Positions 35,252 through 46,342 of a DNA stretch of 64,000 nucleotides are shown piece after piece. The notes beneath the pieces are model-generated. The model ran no database searches, had not been told where the DNA came from, and worked only from the letters and a program-made list of their open reading frames with translations. A program made the position numbers and the translations under genes. Location: contig JAUIBA010000009.1 in assembly GCA_030427635.1 (NCBI GenBank), positions 1-64,000 of the forward strand, written 5' to 3'. This DNA comes from Bacteroidia bacterium. GTDB taxonomy: Bacteria > Bacteroidota > Bacteroidia > Chitinophagales > Chitinophagaceae. How positions within the stretch are numbered: position 1 is the first letter of the stretch; every line of letters begins with the position of its first letter.

Positions 35252-38200
35252 ATGCTACCTCATCTTAAAAGTCTCACCACACTCCTGCTGGGAGTATTGT
35301 TTAGCTGCACATACCTCTCCTGTAAGCAGGCGGGAGATATAGAAATGACGCCGGATTTCAGCACAGAAATAGAAGTACAGCAAAACATTGCTTTCAACTT
35401 CAGTAAAGACCTGTGCCCGGACAGCCTGCTCAATAACTGGGACAGTACAGAATATTTGCAGCTTACCCCCGGTGTGCAGGGGCTCTTCCGGTGGACAGGC
35501 TCGCATACGCTGGTTTTCTCACCGGCCTCCGGCTTTGAGCCAGGCACAGAGTATAAAGCTGTAGCCACAGGCAAAGTAAGCCGTTATAAAAAGGGTAAGG
35601 GTTTTAGTGTGAGCAGCAAGCCCGTCACCTTTCGCACGGCACCACTACGGGTAGAGCAGGCCACAGCATCATGGGCCCGCGCTACAGGACAGCAGGATGT
35701 AGTGGTGCAACTGGACCTCATGCTGAACTATGAGGTAAACCTTGCAGAGGCAGCACGCAGCATACGGCTACAATACGAAGGAAAGAATGTGTCAGTAAGG
35801 CAATCTGCTACCGGCAGGGGCAGGAGCCTGAGCCTGCAGTTTACCGGAGTAACAGATGATGGTGCCAATGAGTTTCTGAGCGTAGAGGTACTGCAGGGCA
35901 TCAGCGTACCGGGCACACACTATACATCGGTACAGGATACCAGCTTTACAGTAAGCATACCTTCCCGCTACAACCTAGCCATAACCAGTGTCTATGCACA
36001 GCACAGTGGCACAGAAGGCATCATAACAGTAAGCACATCGCAGCCGGTACTGGAGGCTACACTAAAGAAAGCTATCAGCATCAGCCCCCATGCTTCATTT
36101 GACGTAACGGCAAATGAGGGTGGTTTCACTATAAGCGGCAATGGCTTTGACCCGGCACAACTTTATGACCTTACCATTGCTCCGGGACTGGAGGGATCAC
36201 TGGGCGGCAAACTGAAAAACACCTACAGCACATCTGTATCCTTTGGCAAGCTGCGCCCTACTATCTCTTTCAGCAATACGAAAGGCATGTATCTTACCGG
36301 TAATGGTTATAAAAACATATCACTCAGCCTCATCAATGTTCCCAATGTGGAGGTAAGTGTAGTGAAGGTATTTGCTAATAACCTGGAGCAGTTTCTACGC
36401 AGAGACAAATACTGGGACTATCATTATGATGACGAAGCAGAAGAAGGCAACTCCTACCGCTTTTATGATACAGAGTACATTGGTGACACCGTATTCAGCC
36501 GCACCTATGAAACCAATAAGCTGCCCCGGCAAAATGCAGCACACATTCTGAACCTGGATTTTAAAGACCGGCTGAAAGACTACAATGGCGTATATGTGCT
36601 ACAGGTAAAATCCAAAGACCACTACTGGATACAGGAGTCAAAGATCATTTCCATATCAGACATAGGACTGATAGTGAAGCAAAGCAAAGATGCTGTGTAT
36701 GTATTTGCCAACTCTCTGAAAAGTGCAACGGCAATAAGTGGCGTGACTATAGGCCTTGTAAGTGACCACAACCAGAAGATGGGCACCGCTACTACCAATG
36801 ATGAAGGGGTGGCCATATTCAGAGATATAAACACTACCACACCGGGATTCAGGCCGGGGCTGGTAACAGCAGAGAAGAGCGGCGACTTCAACTTTGTATC
36901 GCTGAATGATACCCGTATAGGCACATCGCGGTTTGATGTGGGTGGACGCATACCCAATACTACCAACCTGATTACCATGATACATGCAGAGCGCAATCTG
37001 TACAGGCCGGGAGAAACCATACACATGGAAGCTATAGTGCGCAATGAGCAGTGGCACGTACAGGCAGCCATGCCGGTAAAGGTGAAGCTGCTAATGCCCA
37101 ACGGAAAAGAATTTGCCGCAGTGAGGCGTATGCTGAATGAGCAGGGCTCCTGCGATGTTTCCTTCTCACCACCCCATACCGCCATGACAGGCACATGGAT
37201 AGCACAGGTATATACAGGTAATGATGTACTGCTTACATCGGCCAACATAAGTGTGGAGGAGTTTATGCCAGACCGTCTGAAGGTAGCTGTAAAGACCGAA
37301 CGGGAAGAGTACAGACCCGGAGAGAAAATAGCAACATCTATACAGGCCGACAATCTGTATGGCACTCCTGCTGCGGGCCGTAACTACGAGTGTGTACTGA
37401 AACTGAGCAAGGGTACTTTTTCCTCTGACAAGTATTCCGAATACAACTTTGCAATAACCGGAGACCTGAACAGTGAGGAAGTAATGCGCGATGGCAAGAC
37501 AGACGATAAGGGTGCGGCATCAGAAGTGTTTGAGCCGGGTACATCCATAGGAGATGTGGGCATTATCAATGGCAATATCACTGCTACGGTATTTGACGAA
37601 ACAGGACGACCACTGCATCGCTATGCGCACTTTGCCATATATACACAATCGCTCTTTGCCGGCATACGCTGCAGGGAGCGCTATGTATCGTCGCGCACGC
37701 CAGTGCAGCTGGGGCTTATATGTATGGACAAGGGTGGCAACCTGAAAACCGGTGAAGCAGAAGTAGTGGTGGTACACAAAGAATGGCATACCGTAATACA
37801 GCGCAGTGGCAACAGCTACCGCTATGTATCACAGAGCGATGACAGGATAATATCCCGCAAGACAGTGACCATATCCGGCGCAGGCACTCACTATACATTC
37901 AGCGCACCACAGAGCGGGCAATATGAGGTGCGTGTATATATGAAAGGCACCAAAGGCTATGTGGCACAAACACTGTATGCATGGGGCTGGGGCGACACCC
38001 AGTATTCATCGTTTGAAGTAAACAATGAAGGCAATGTGGAAATAAAGACCGATAAGAAACAATATAACTCCGGCGACAGAGTGAATGTACTGTTCAGCAC
38101 ACCGTTTGAAGGCAGAATGCTGGTAACGCTGGAGCGTGACGATGTAATCAAACACTACTATCTGCAGACAAAAGACAAAGCAGCATCCATATCCTTTGAT

Positions 38201-40642
38201 GCCGGTAACGACATGCTGCCTAATGTATATGTTACCGCTACCCTGTTTCGCCCTATGGATGGCAGCGATATGCCCCTTACGGTAGCGCATGGATTCAAGC
38301 CGGTACCGGTAACGGATGTAAAAGCACAGTTACCTGTAGCAATAACAGTAGCAGAGCAGTCGCGCTCAAAAACAAAGCAGCGGATAAAGGTGAAAACCGC
38401 TCCCGGAGCATCGGTAGTAATAGCAGCAGTAGATGAAGGCATACTACAGATAAAGAGCTTTGCAACACCTGACCCTTATGGATATTTCTATCAGAAGACA
38501 GCCCTTACCGTAAACAGTTATGACCTGTACCCATGGCTGCTGCCCGAGATAAAAACCACCCTCTCCAGTACGGGTGGTGACGGGGCCGGCTATGATGGCT
38601 CCCGGGTGAATCCTCTGTTTGTAAACCGGGTAAAGAATGTATCGTTCTGGAGCGGCATACTACAGGCCGATGGCAGCGGTAATGTAAGCTATGACATAGA
38701 TATACCACAGTTCTCAGGCGATATACGTGTCATGGCAGTAGCCTATAAAGACAATGCCTTTGGCAGCAGTGACAAGCACATAAAAGTAGCAGACCCTATA
38801 GTGACCAGTGTAGCATTACCCCGCTTCCTGAGTCCCGGCGATGAGGTAACGATGGCAGTATCACTCAGCAACACCACACAAACTCCTGCAAAGGCAACCG
38901 TAACCATAGCTACTACCGGACAGATACAGGTGGCAGATGCTACCCGCGAGATAGAAGTACCGGCAGGCAGAGAGCAACAGCTGATATATCATGTTGCCGC
39001 ACAGCCTGCATCCGGCACAGCAAAGGTGACGGTAAGCGTAAAGGCGCTCAATGAAACATTTGTAAATGAAACAGAGCTGAGTGTGCGGCCGGCAGCATCG
39101 CTGCAAAAAATAACCGGGAGTGGCTTTGTAGCCGCCGGCAAAACACAACCTGTATCATTCACCAACAACTTTATACCGGTATCATTCAGCGGGCACATTA
39201 CTGTAGGTAAGTCGCCGGTAACAAGATTTGCAAAACATCTGGACGACCTTGTACGATATCCGTACGGCTGTGTGGAGCAGACCACATCGGCAGTATTTCC
39301 ACAGCTCTACTATGCCGACATGGCAAAGAGTGTATCGGGCAGAGACAACACAGACATGAACCCTGCCAACAATATACAGCAGGCCATCAACAAGCTACAG
39401 TCTATGCAGCTAAGTAATGGAGCGCTTTCCTACTGGCCCGGCGGTGGCTATGAGAGCTGGTGGGGCAGTATATATGCATGCCACTTTCTACTGGAGGCAC
39501 GCAAAGCGGGTTTTGAAGTAAACCAGCGCACAATAAGCCGCCTTACCGACTATCTGAAAACACGGCTGTACAAAAAAGAGCTTTCCTCATTCTGGTACAA
39601 TAACCATCAGCGAAAGGATGTAGCACCTGAAGAGGTACCCTACTCCCTCTATGTACTGGCTATAGCCGACCAGCCACAACTGGCTGACATGAACTATTAT
39701 AAAGCCCACCGCGACCTGCTGACACTGGATGGCAAATATCTGCTGGCCGCTACCTACCGCATGGCGGGTATGCCGGTACAGGCTGCTGAGGTACAGCCAC
39801 CTGCCTTTGCCGGAGAAGACCCTGACCGCTCACTGGGTGGCAGCTTCTCGTCCTACCTGAGAGACCTGGCACTGGCGCTGAATGTGCTGATGGATACTGA
39901 CCCGCACAACAAGCAGGTGGGTACGCTGAGCAAACAACTGGCCGACAAGCTGACATCGGCACAGTATGTGAACACGCAGGAGAAAGCATTCAGCCTGCTG
40001 GCACTGGGTAAGGTAGCACGGCTGGCCAATAAGACCAGCGGTACCGCTACCATAACCAACGGTGGTAAAACCATTGGCCATACGGATGGCAGCACAGTAA
40101 CAGCACGCATACCCGCTGATGCGCAGAATAACGTGAGCATAGCTGCCACCGGTAGTGGTGGCTTCTACTACTCATGGGAGGTAAGCGGCATAAGCACCGA
40201 TGGCAGCATTAAGGAGGAGGACAGTCATATGCGTGTGCGCCGCAGTTATATGGACCGTAACGGATACCCCCTGACTACTACCTTCCGGCAGAATGACCTC
40301 ATCATCGTACACATATCTGTAGAGGCACAGCATGATGTGAGGATAGAGAATGTGGCTATCACAGATATGCTGCCGGCTGGCTTTGAGGTAGAGAATACCC
40401 GCCTATCGGCCCTGCCGGAGGCAGACTGGATAAAGAAACGCTCTACACCCGACTACATGGACATACGCGACGACAGAGTAAATATGTTCACTACAGTAAC
40501 CGGTAAGGTGCAGGACTTCTATTACATGGTACGGGCAGTATCACCGGGCACCTATAAGCTGGGACCTGTACAGGCCGATGCTATGTATGATGGCAGCTAT
40601 CACTCCTACAACGGCGCATGCACGATACGCATTACACAATGA
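35252..40642 (+). CDS. Bacterial alpha-2-macroglobulin, lipoprotein
   Basis: 1796 aa from ATG 35252, which gives a proper lipoprotein leader with lipobox YLSC (Cys24); an upstream in-frame ATG at 35216 adds 12 residues. The protein traps proteases and is thought to protect the envelope. MG-type beta domains fill the first 650 residues (RNLYRPGETIHMEAIVRN), the A2M core follows (YPWLLPEIKT, FWSGILQADGSG), and the thioester motif CVEQ is intact at residues 1340-1343. A helical thioester domain and a C-terminal receptor-like beta domain end the protein. pbpC overlaps its stop by 4 nt, the classical partner. Confidence 0.93.
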   Translation: MLPHLKSLTTLLLGVLFSCTYLSCKQAGDIEMTPDFSTEIEVQQNIAFNFSKDLCPDSLLNNWDSTEYLQLTPGVQGLFRWTGSHTLVFSPASGFEPGTEYKAVATGKVSRYKKGKGFSVSSKPVTFRTAPLRVEQATASWARATGQQDVVVQLDLMLNYEVNLAEAARSIRLQYEGKNVSVRQSATGRGRSLSLQFTGVTDDGANEFLSVEVLQGISVPGTHYTSVQDTSFTVSIPSRYNLAITSVYAQHSGTEGIITVSTSQPVLEATLKKAISISPHASFDVTANEGGFTISGNGFDPAQLYDLTIAPGLEGSLGGKLKNTYSTSVSFGKLRPTISFSNTKGMYLTGNGYKNISLSLINVPNVEVSVVKVFANNLEQFLRRDKYWDYHYDDEAEEGNSYRFYDTEYIGDTVFSRTYETNKLPRQNAAHILNLDFKDRLKDYNGVYVLQVKSKDHYWIQESKIISISDIGLIVKQSKDAVYVFANSLKSATAISGVTIGLVSDHNQKMGTATTNDEGVAIFRDINTTTPGFRPGLVTAEKSGDFNFVSLNDTRIGTSRFDVGGRIPNTTNLITMIHAERNLYRPGETIHMEAIVRNEQWHVQAAMPVKVKLLMPNGKEFAAVRRMLNEQGSCDVSFSPPHTAMTGTWIAQVYTGNDVLLTSANISVEEFMPDRLKVAVKTEREEYRPGEKIATSIQADNLYGTPAAGRNYECVLKLSKGTFSSDKYSEYNFAITGDLNSEEVMRDGKTDDKGAASEVFEPGTSIGDVGIINGNITATVFDETGRPLHRYAHFAIYTQSLFAGIRCRERYVSSRTPVQLGLICMDKGGNLKTGEAEVVVVHKEWHTVIQRSGNSYRYVSQSDDRIISRKTVTISGAGTHYTFSAPQSGQYEVRVYMKGTKGYVAQTLYAWGWGDTQYSSFEVNNEGNVEIKTDKKQYNSGDRVNVLFSTPFEGRMLVTLERDDVIKHYYLQTKDKAASISFDAGNDMLPNVYVTATLFRPMDGSDMPLTVAHGFKPVPVTDVKAQLPVAITVAEQSRSKTKQRIKVKTAPGASVVIAAVDEGILQIKSFATPDPYGYFYQKTALTVNSYDLYPWLLPEIKTTLSSTGGDGAGYDGSRVNPLFVNRVKNVSFWSGILQADGSGNVSYDIDIPQFSGDIRVMAVAYKDNAFGSSDKHIKVADPIVTSVALPRFLSPGDEVTMAVSLSNTTQTPAKATVTIATTGQIQVADATREIEVPAGREQQLIYHVAAQPASGTAKVTVSVKALNETFVNETELSVRPAASLQKITGSGFVAAGKTQPVSFTNNFIPVSFSGHITVGKSPVTRFAKHLDDLVRYPYGCVEQTTSAVFPQLYYADMAKSVSGRDNTDMNPANNIQQAINKLQSMQLSNGALSYWPGGGYESWWGSIYACHFLLEARKAGFEVNQRTISRLTDYLKTRLYKKELSSFWYNNHQRKDVAPEEVPYSLYVLAIADQPQLADMNYYKAHRDLLTLDGKYLLAATYRMAGMPVQAAEVQPPAFAGEDPDRSLGGSFSSYLRDLALALNVLMDTDPHNKQVGTLSKQLADKLTSAQYVNTQEKAFSLLALGKVARLANKTSGTATITNGGKTIGHTDGSTVTARIPADAQNNVSIAATGSGGFYYSWEVSGISTDGSIKEEDSHMRVRRSYMDRNGYPLTTTFRQNDLIIVHISVEAQHDVRIENVAITDMLPAGFEVENTRLSALPEADWIKKRSTPDYMDIRDDRVNMFTTVTGKVQDFYYMVRAVSPGTYKLGPVQADAMYDGSYHSYNGACTIRITQ

Positions 40643-42945
40643 GGCGCATCAGGAACATACTGAAGTATGCCAGCTACAGCGTGCTGACACTGGCCGGGGC
40701 TGTGGCTCTGGCTAATGTGGTGGCCCCTGTAAACACCGATGTGCCCTATGCACAACTGGTAAAAGACCGCAACGGCCAGGTAATGCATGCGTTCCTGGCC
40801 GGAGACGGGCAGTGGCGCATGCAGGCGCAGCCAGAGGAGATAAGTCCGGAACTGAGAAAAGCCATCATCTACAAAGAAGACCGCTTTTTCTATTACCATC
40901 CCGGGGTAAATCCTGTAGCAGTGATGCGTGCACTGGCGCTGAACGTAGCAACCGGTAAGCGCACATCGGGCGCATCTACCATTACCATGCAGGTAGTGCG
41001 GCTACTGGAACCACGCAGGCGCACGTACATGAACAAGGTGATAGAACTGTTTCGCTCGCTGCAGCTGGAGCTACACTACAGCAAGGAAGAAATACTGCGC
41101 CTGTATCTGGACATGGTGCCTTACGGCTCTAACATACAGGGGGTAAAGGCAGCTTCTATACTCTACTTTAACAAGATGCCCGACCATTTGTCGCTGGCAG
41201 AACTGACGGCACTTAGCATCATCCCCAACCGTCCCGGCTCTCTGGTGCCGGGACGTAACAATACTGCCATTGTGCAGCAGCGCAACAAATGGCTGCAACG
41301 CTTTGGCAAGGCAGGCCTCTTTCCCGCAGAAGCGATAAGAGATGCACTACAGGAACCCTTTGACGCACACCGCCTGCCGGCCCCTCATGAAGCCCCGCAA
41401 CTGGCATGGCGGCTACGTGCTGCAAATGCCGGCAACAAAGACATACAAACATCGGTAGATGCAGGTATGCAACGACAGGCAGAGGGTATAGTAAGCAACT
41501 ACATGCATGCCCTGCAACTGGGCAACATACACAATGCCAGCGTAGTAGTGGCAGATAACCACACTCATCAGATACTGGCCTATATAGGCTCATCGGACTT
41601 TGGCGACAGGGAGCATGCCGGCCAGGTAGATGGGGTACATGCACTACGCTCACCCGGCAGTACGCTGAAGCCATTGCTGTATGGCCTGTGTATGGATAAG
41701 GGGCTGGTAACACCTCATGCCATTATAGCCGATGTACCGGTAAACATCAAGGGTTACTCTCCTGAAAACTATGACCGGGAGTTCAGAGGCAATGTAACCA
41801 TAGAGCATGCACTGAGCCACTCCCTGAACATACCGGCAGTAAAGCTGCTGGAAGCTAACGGCCTGGACAACTTTCTGAACACACTTACCGGAGCAGGATT
41901 CAGCAGTATAGCAGGCAGCCGCAAGGATATGGGCATGTCTGTGATACTGGGCGGCTGCAGTGTGCGGCTGGATGAACTTACCGCCCTGTACTGCGCCCTT
42001 GCCAACAAGGGCCGCTACCGCCCGCTATCTCTGTACACTGGTAATGAGGCAGGTGGTACAGATACAGCCCTGCTATCGCCGGAGGCCAGCTATATGGTGA
42101 GCCATATACTGAGCCAGCTACAGCGGCCCGACCTGCCCAATGCATGGCACAGCGCAAAGAATGTACCACACATAGCCTGGAAGACCGGCACCTCCTATGG
42201 CCGCCGCGATGCATGGAGCATAGGCTATAACGGCAGGCTCACTATAGGCGTGTGGGTGGGCAACTTTTCGGCAGAGGGGGTACAGGAGCTGAGTGGGATA
42301 GCTACTGCTACGCCGCTACTGTTTCAGCTATTCAATGCACTGGACTATGCCGCCGAACCCGACTGGCTGAAAGCGCCTGCCACACTGAATGTACGCACCG
42401 TGTGTGCCGAGACCGGCCTTGTGCCTGATGAGTTCTGCGCCAACCAGGTGCCGGACTACTACATACCCGGCATATCTACCACCCGGCGCTGCGACCACAT
42501 GAAACAGATGTGGCTATCGCCAGACGAGGCTATGTACTACTGCAGCCGGTGCCTGCCGCCTGAAGGGTATAAAACCCGGCTTATGCCCAATGTATCGCCG
42601 GAGCTGGCCACCTACTTTGAAGCAGCCCACATAAGCTATACTCACCTGCCACCCCACAACCCGGAGTGCAGCGCCAGCTTCAGGGGGGAAGCACCGGTAA
42701 TCACCTCGCTTACCAATGGCATGACCTACCTGGTAGAAAACCGGGAGCAGCAACAGTTTCAGCTATCCTGCCTTGCCGCCGGCGATGTGCATGAAGTACA
42801 CTGGTATATCAATGACCAGTTCTATGCCACAGCCGCTGCGGGAGCAAAACTGTTTTTCAAAGCCACAGCGCCAGACATGAAAATATCCTGTGCAGATGAT
42901 AAAGGACGCAATACCGACATCAGAATAAAAGTGCAGTTCATATAG
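40639..42945 (+). CDS. pbpC: Penicillin-binding protein 1C
   Basis: 768 aa from ATG 40639, which overlaps the A2M stop as ATGA. A bifunctional peptidoglycan synthase: a membrane anchor near 10-30, transglycosylase motifs (KEDRFFYYHPGVNPVAVMRA, GASTITMQ), a transpeptidase with SxxK at Ser341-Lys344 (SPGSTLKP), SxN in SHSLN, and KTGTS at residue 515. The C-terminal 100 residues form the PBP1C-specific beta domain. Pairing with A2M points to repair of peptidoglycan after envelope attack. Confidence 0.95.
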   Translation: MRRIRNILKYASYSVLTLAGAVALANVVAPVNTDVPYAQLVKDRNGQVMHAFLAGDGQWRMQAQPEEISPELRKAIIYKEDRFFYYHPGVNPVAVMRALALNVATGKRTSGASTITMQVVRLLEPRRRTYMNKVIELFRSLQLELHYSKEEILRLYLDMVPYGSNIQGVKAASILYFNKMPDHLSLAELTALSIIPNRPGSLVPGRNNTAIVQQRNKWLQRFGKAGLFPAEAIRDALQEPFDAHRLPAPHEAPQLAWRLRAANAGNKDIQTSVDAGMQRQAEGIVSNYMHALQLGNIHNASVVVADNHTHQILAYIGSSDFGDREHAGQVDGVHALRSPGSTLKPLLYGLCMDKGLVTPHAIIADVPVNIKGYSPENYDREFRGNVTIEHALSHSLNIPAVKLLEANGLDNFLNTLTGAGFSSIAGSRKDMGMSVILGGCSVRLDELTALYCALANKGRYRPLSLYTGNEAGGTDTALLSPEASYMVSHILSQLQRPDLPNAWHSAKNVPHIAWKTGTSYGRRDAWSIGYNGRLTIGVWVGNFSAEGVQELSGIATATPLLFQLFNALDYAAEPDWLKAPATLNVRTVCAETGLVPDEFCANQVPDYYIPGISTTRRCDHMKQMWLSPDEAMYYCSRCLPPEGYKTRLMPNVSPELATYFEAAHISYTHLPPHNPECSASFRGEAPVITSLTNGMTYLVENREQQQFQLSCLAAGDVHEVHWYINDQFYATAAAGAKLFFKATAPDMKISCADDKGRNTDIRIKVQFI

Positions 42946-43012
42946 ACAATACAACGTACCTGCACAACAACTGAAAATGAGCGGTATATTTGATAGCGTA
43001 AACACACATACT

Positions 43013-44428
43013 ATGAGAAGAACACTCACCACCCTCATACTAACGGCATTTACACTGGCCGCCATAGCACAACCATCCACAGACAAAACTGCTGCGTGGT
43101 ATAACAGGGCACTGAAAACCGGTGACCTTGCCAAACTCACCTACTTCTTCTCGCAGATGCCCAAAGGGGGCGACCTGCATCACCACTACTCAGGAGCTGT
43201 GTATCTGGAGAGCTACCTGGACTGGATAAAAGAGCGCAATATGCGCATCAGCTCTATTACCTACAAGCCGGTGAACAAGGGCACCAGAGCTGCTATAACG
43301 GTAGACTCCCTGCGTAAAAACAATACACTGTACCGCAACCTGATGTCGCTGTGGTCTACTGCCGACTTTGAGAACCACTATCACGACGAAGTGGCTCCGG
43401 ACCAGCACTTCTTCAACACCTTCGGCTACTTTGGCCCCATAAGCGACAATTATAAGGCCGGACTGGCAGAGATAAAAAAACGCGCCCTGCAGGAGAATGT
43501 ACAGTATGTAGAGACTATGCTGAGCGGCGTGAGAATACCTATACCATCGCAGAAACATAATGCAGCCCTGTACCAGCACCAGCAGGAGCAAAGCACGGCA
43601 GGACTGGATGCCATCTTTGACCAGATAAAGAACTCCATCAATGAAGCTGCGGTAGTAAAAGCGGTAAACACCTACAAAGCACAGCTAAAGGAAGCACGTG
43701 CCGGTATAGATGATGAACAGTTTACCATGCGCTACCAAACCTATACCACCCGCAACAATGACCCCACCACAGTGTTTGCATCACTGTATGCCTCTTTCAG
43801 GCTGTGTGCTGCAGAGCGGTCTATGGTAGCCGTAAACTTTGTAGGCCCCGAAAACGGCGTAGTAGCCATGAAAGACTACTGGCTGCACATGCAGATGTTC
43901 CGGTACATGAAAGCACTGCCGGAATTCAGCAAGGTGCATGTGGCACTGCATGCCGGGGAGCTGGCACTGGGTATGGTAAAGCCTGAGGACATGGGCTACC
44001 ATATACATGATGCCCTGCTGACCGCAGGCGCAGAGCGTATAGGCCATGGTGTGGACCTACCCTATGAAGGCCATGCTGCAGAAATACTGCGCTATATGGC
44101 TGCTCACGGCAAGGCAATAGAAATAAACCTGGTGAGCAATGAGTTCATACTGGGGGTGAAGGATGGCCGCCACCCTATAAGAATGTACTATGATGCGCAT
44201 GTACCTATGGTAATAGCTACCGATGATGCAGGCGTATCGCGCAGCAGCCTTACAGAGCAGTATGTACTGCTGGCATCGCGCTACGGATTCAGCTACCGGG
44301 AAATCAAAGAGCTGGTGTTCAACAGCATTGAGTATTCCTTTATGTCCCATGCCATGAAATGCAGTCATAAAGCGGTGCTGCGGGAGCGGTTTGCAGCATT
44401 TGAGCATGACATGGCATACATGCCATAA
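43013..44428 (+). CDS. Exported adenosine deaminase-like hydrolase
   Basis: 471 aa from ATG 43013 (MRRTLTTLILTAFTLAAIAQ), a signal peptide. The amidohydrolase metal site is intact: PKGGDLHHHYSGA (HxH), VALHAGE (third His), AERIGHGVDL and the Asp pair in IATDDAGVS. A long N-terminal insert resembles secreted ADGF-type deaminases. It should turn extracellular adenosine or deoxyadenosine into inosine forms for purine scavenging. It is 67 nt after pbpC. Confidence 0.9.
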   Translation: MRRTLTTLILTAFTLAAIAQPSTDKTAAWYNRALKTGDLAKLTYFFSQMPKGGDLHHHYSGAVYLESYLDWIKERNMRISSITYKPVNKGTRAAITVDSLRKNNTLYRNLMSLWSTADFENHYHDEVAPDQHFFNTFGYFGPISDNYKAGLAEIKKRALQENVQYVETMLSGVRIPIPSQKHNAALYQHQQEQSTAGLDAIFDQIKNSINEAAVVKAVNTYKAQLKEARAGIDDEQFTMRYQTYTTRNNDPTTVFASLYASFRLCAAERSMVAVNFVGPENGVVAMKDYWLHMQMFRYMKALPEFSKVHVALHAGELALGMVKPEDMGYHIHDALLTAGAERIGHGVDLPYEGHAAEILRYMAAHGKAIEINLVSNEFILGVKDGRHPIRMYYDAHVPMVIATDDAGVSRSSLTEQYVLLASRYGFSYREIKELVFNSIEYSFMSHAMKCSHKAVLRERFAAFEHDMAYMP

Positions 44429-44431
44429 TCA

Positions 44432-46342
44432 TCAGCACATCCAGCTTTCTTCCCATGCGCTTTTATAGGCGTTGTGCTCCTCTGCCCAGGATATAAGACC
44501 TGCGTAGAAAGGGTGTACCGACAGGGTGGCACTATCGCCTATTATAACAAGCTTCTTTCGGGCCCGTGTCATGGCTACATTCATACGACGAATGTCTGAC
44601 AGGAAGCCTATGATATTGTCTGTATTGCTGCGGGTCATACTTATATACACCACATCGCGCTCCTGCCCCTGAAAGCTATCTATAGTATTGACGGCTATGC
44701 TGCCGCTTACCTCCTGTAGCTCTGGTACATGCTGTAACTGCTCCTGCATTACATACAGCTGCTCCCGGTATGGAGATATCACTGCTACAGACGGGAACCC
44801 ATCTGCTGCATAATGCTGCATTAAATCTGACACCAGTGCGGCAAGATGCCGGAACAGGAATACAGCCTCATCGGGATTGGAAATGCGGGTACCTTCCATT
44901 TTCTCGTCATAGCCACAGCCTGCTGTATCAATAAACACAAAAGGCACATCGGCATTATGCAGCAAGTGGCCTGCTACAGTATGATGCGCCCGCAGACGGT
45001 CGTCATAAAACGTCCTGGAAGAGTAGCCCATAATAGCCTCATGCATGCGGTACTGCTCTTCCAGCAGGGTTACGGCCTGCGGGTGCAGTGCAATGCACTT
45101 CTCCATAAGCGTAGTACTGAGGCCTCCCCGGGCAGCAGCATCGGACTTAATAGTAGGCGGCAGCTGACAGTGGTCTCCTGCCAGTATGAGACGGCGACCT
45201 TTGACAATGGGTATCCATGAGGCTGGCTCCAGTGCCTGACCCGCCTCATCTATAACTACTGTGCTATACCTGAGATGACGTACTGTGTAGTGTGTCGCAC
45301 CTACCAGTGTGGCTGTAATGACCTGCGCATGCTGCAGCACATCATTAACTATGTATTGCTCCATACGCTCCACATCCTTCATAATCTTAGCAGCCTCGGT
45401 AAAGAGTGCCTTACGCTGCTCGCGCTCAGCTTTGCCAAAGTTTCGCTTATACTTATGGGCCATATCGCGAAACTCGCCTGCCTGCTTTTTAAGCCGCTTT
45501 ATTTCCTTAGCTGTGCTGTGGGTAGCTATACGGCTATCGAGCGTGAGGGACATCAACTCTTCTGACACCCGCGCCGGATTACCCACCCGTACCACATTGA
45601 GCCCTTCGGCTGCCAGGCGGGCACTGAGCATATCCACGGCAGCATTACCGGGGGCAGTGACGAGTATCTGTTTTTCGCCCCGCTCTATGAGCGCCTGTAT
45701 GGCCTGCACCAGGGTGGTGGTTTTACCGGTACCTGGAGGGCCATGTACAATGGCAAGGTCCTGAGCCTGCAGGATGCGGTTTACTGCCTGCTGCTGGCTG
45801 TCATTGAGCCGGGACGACTGCCAGTGAGGTATAGTAGTATCGAACTCAGGGGCGGCCGCTCCTGTAAGCACACTTACGAGGCGGCCCTCTTCCCGCTGCT
45901 CCAGCAGCTCTGTAGCACGCTTCAGCGCCGACTGCGCCTCGCTGTAGCTGTTATCATCAAACAGGAGGTCAATGCCCAGCTTGCCGTTTTCTGCCCACTC
46001 GGGCAGCTCATCGGTGCGCAGGGAGAGCTTAAGCCTGCTGCCGGAGCAGTAGGTTACGGTGCCCTCAATATGGTCGTTATGAGGGTCATGATTGGAAAAC
46101 AGCATGGCCGAGACACCAAAACGTAACTGATGTGCGATATCGGTATGTGTGGTACGCTCTACCTCCACTGTAAGGTATTCGGCACGGTTCAGCTCTGTGC
46201 CACGAATAGCAATGGGGTACCATGCGACACCATTGGCCCTGCGCTCTGCCACAGAAGAGGAGCGCATGAGCTCCATCCACGACTTTTTATCTTCTTCCCA
46301 TTCTGTGAGCAGCAGTTGCTGCAACTGTTTGAAATAATCCAT
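44432..46342 (-). CDS. SF1 helicase of the IGHMBP2/Upf1-like type
   Basis: 636 aa. DNA/RNA helicase with Walker A GPPGTGKTTT near residue 200, Walker B VIDEAGQALEPASW, motif III GDHCQLPPTI, motif IV/V NTIDSFQGQERDVVYIS and motif VI MTRARKKLVIIGD. The N-terminal 190 residues hold the 1B/stalk-like part. Bacterial relatives are widespread but their physiological role is unsettled. Its stop lies 3 nt from that of the convergent deaminase gene. Confidence 0.92.
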   Translation of the reverse strand: MDYFKQLQQLLLTEWEEDKKSWMELMRSSSVAERRANGVAWYPIAIRGTELNRAEYLTVEVERTTHTDIAHQLRFGVSAMLFSNHDPHNDHIEGTVTYCSGSRLKLSLRTDELPEWAENGKLGIDLLFDDNSYSEAQSALKRATELLEQREEGRLVSVLTGAAAPEFDTTIPHWQSSRLNDSQQQAVNRILQAQDLAIVHGPPGTGKTTTLVQAIQALIERGEKQILVTAPGNAAVDMLSARLAAEGLNVVRVGNPARVSEELMSLTLDSRIATHSTAKEIKRLKKQAGEFRDMAHKYKRNFGKAEREQRKALFTEAAKIMKDVERMEQYIVNDVLQHAQVITATLVGATHYTVRHLRYSTVVIDEAGQALEPASWIPIVKGRRLILAGDHCQLPPTIKSDAAARGGLSTTLMEKCIALHPQAVTLLEEQYRMHEAIMGYSSRTFYDDRLRAHHTVAGHLLHNADVPFVFIDTAGCGYDEKMEGTRISNPDEAVFLFRHLAALVSDLMQHYAADGFPSVAVISPYREQLYVMQEQLQHVPELQEVSGSIAVNTIDSFQGQERDVVYISMTRSNTDNIIGFLSDIRRMNVAMTRARKKLVIIGDSATLSVHPFYAGLISWAEEHNAYKSAWEESWMC

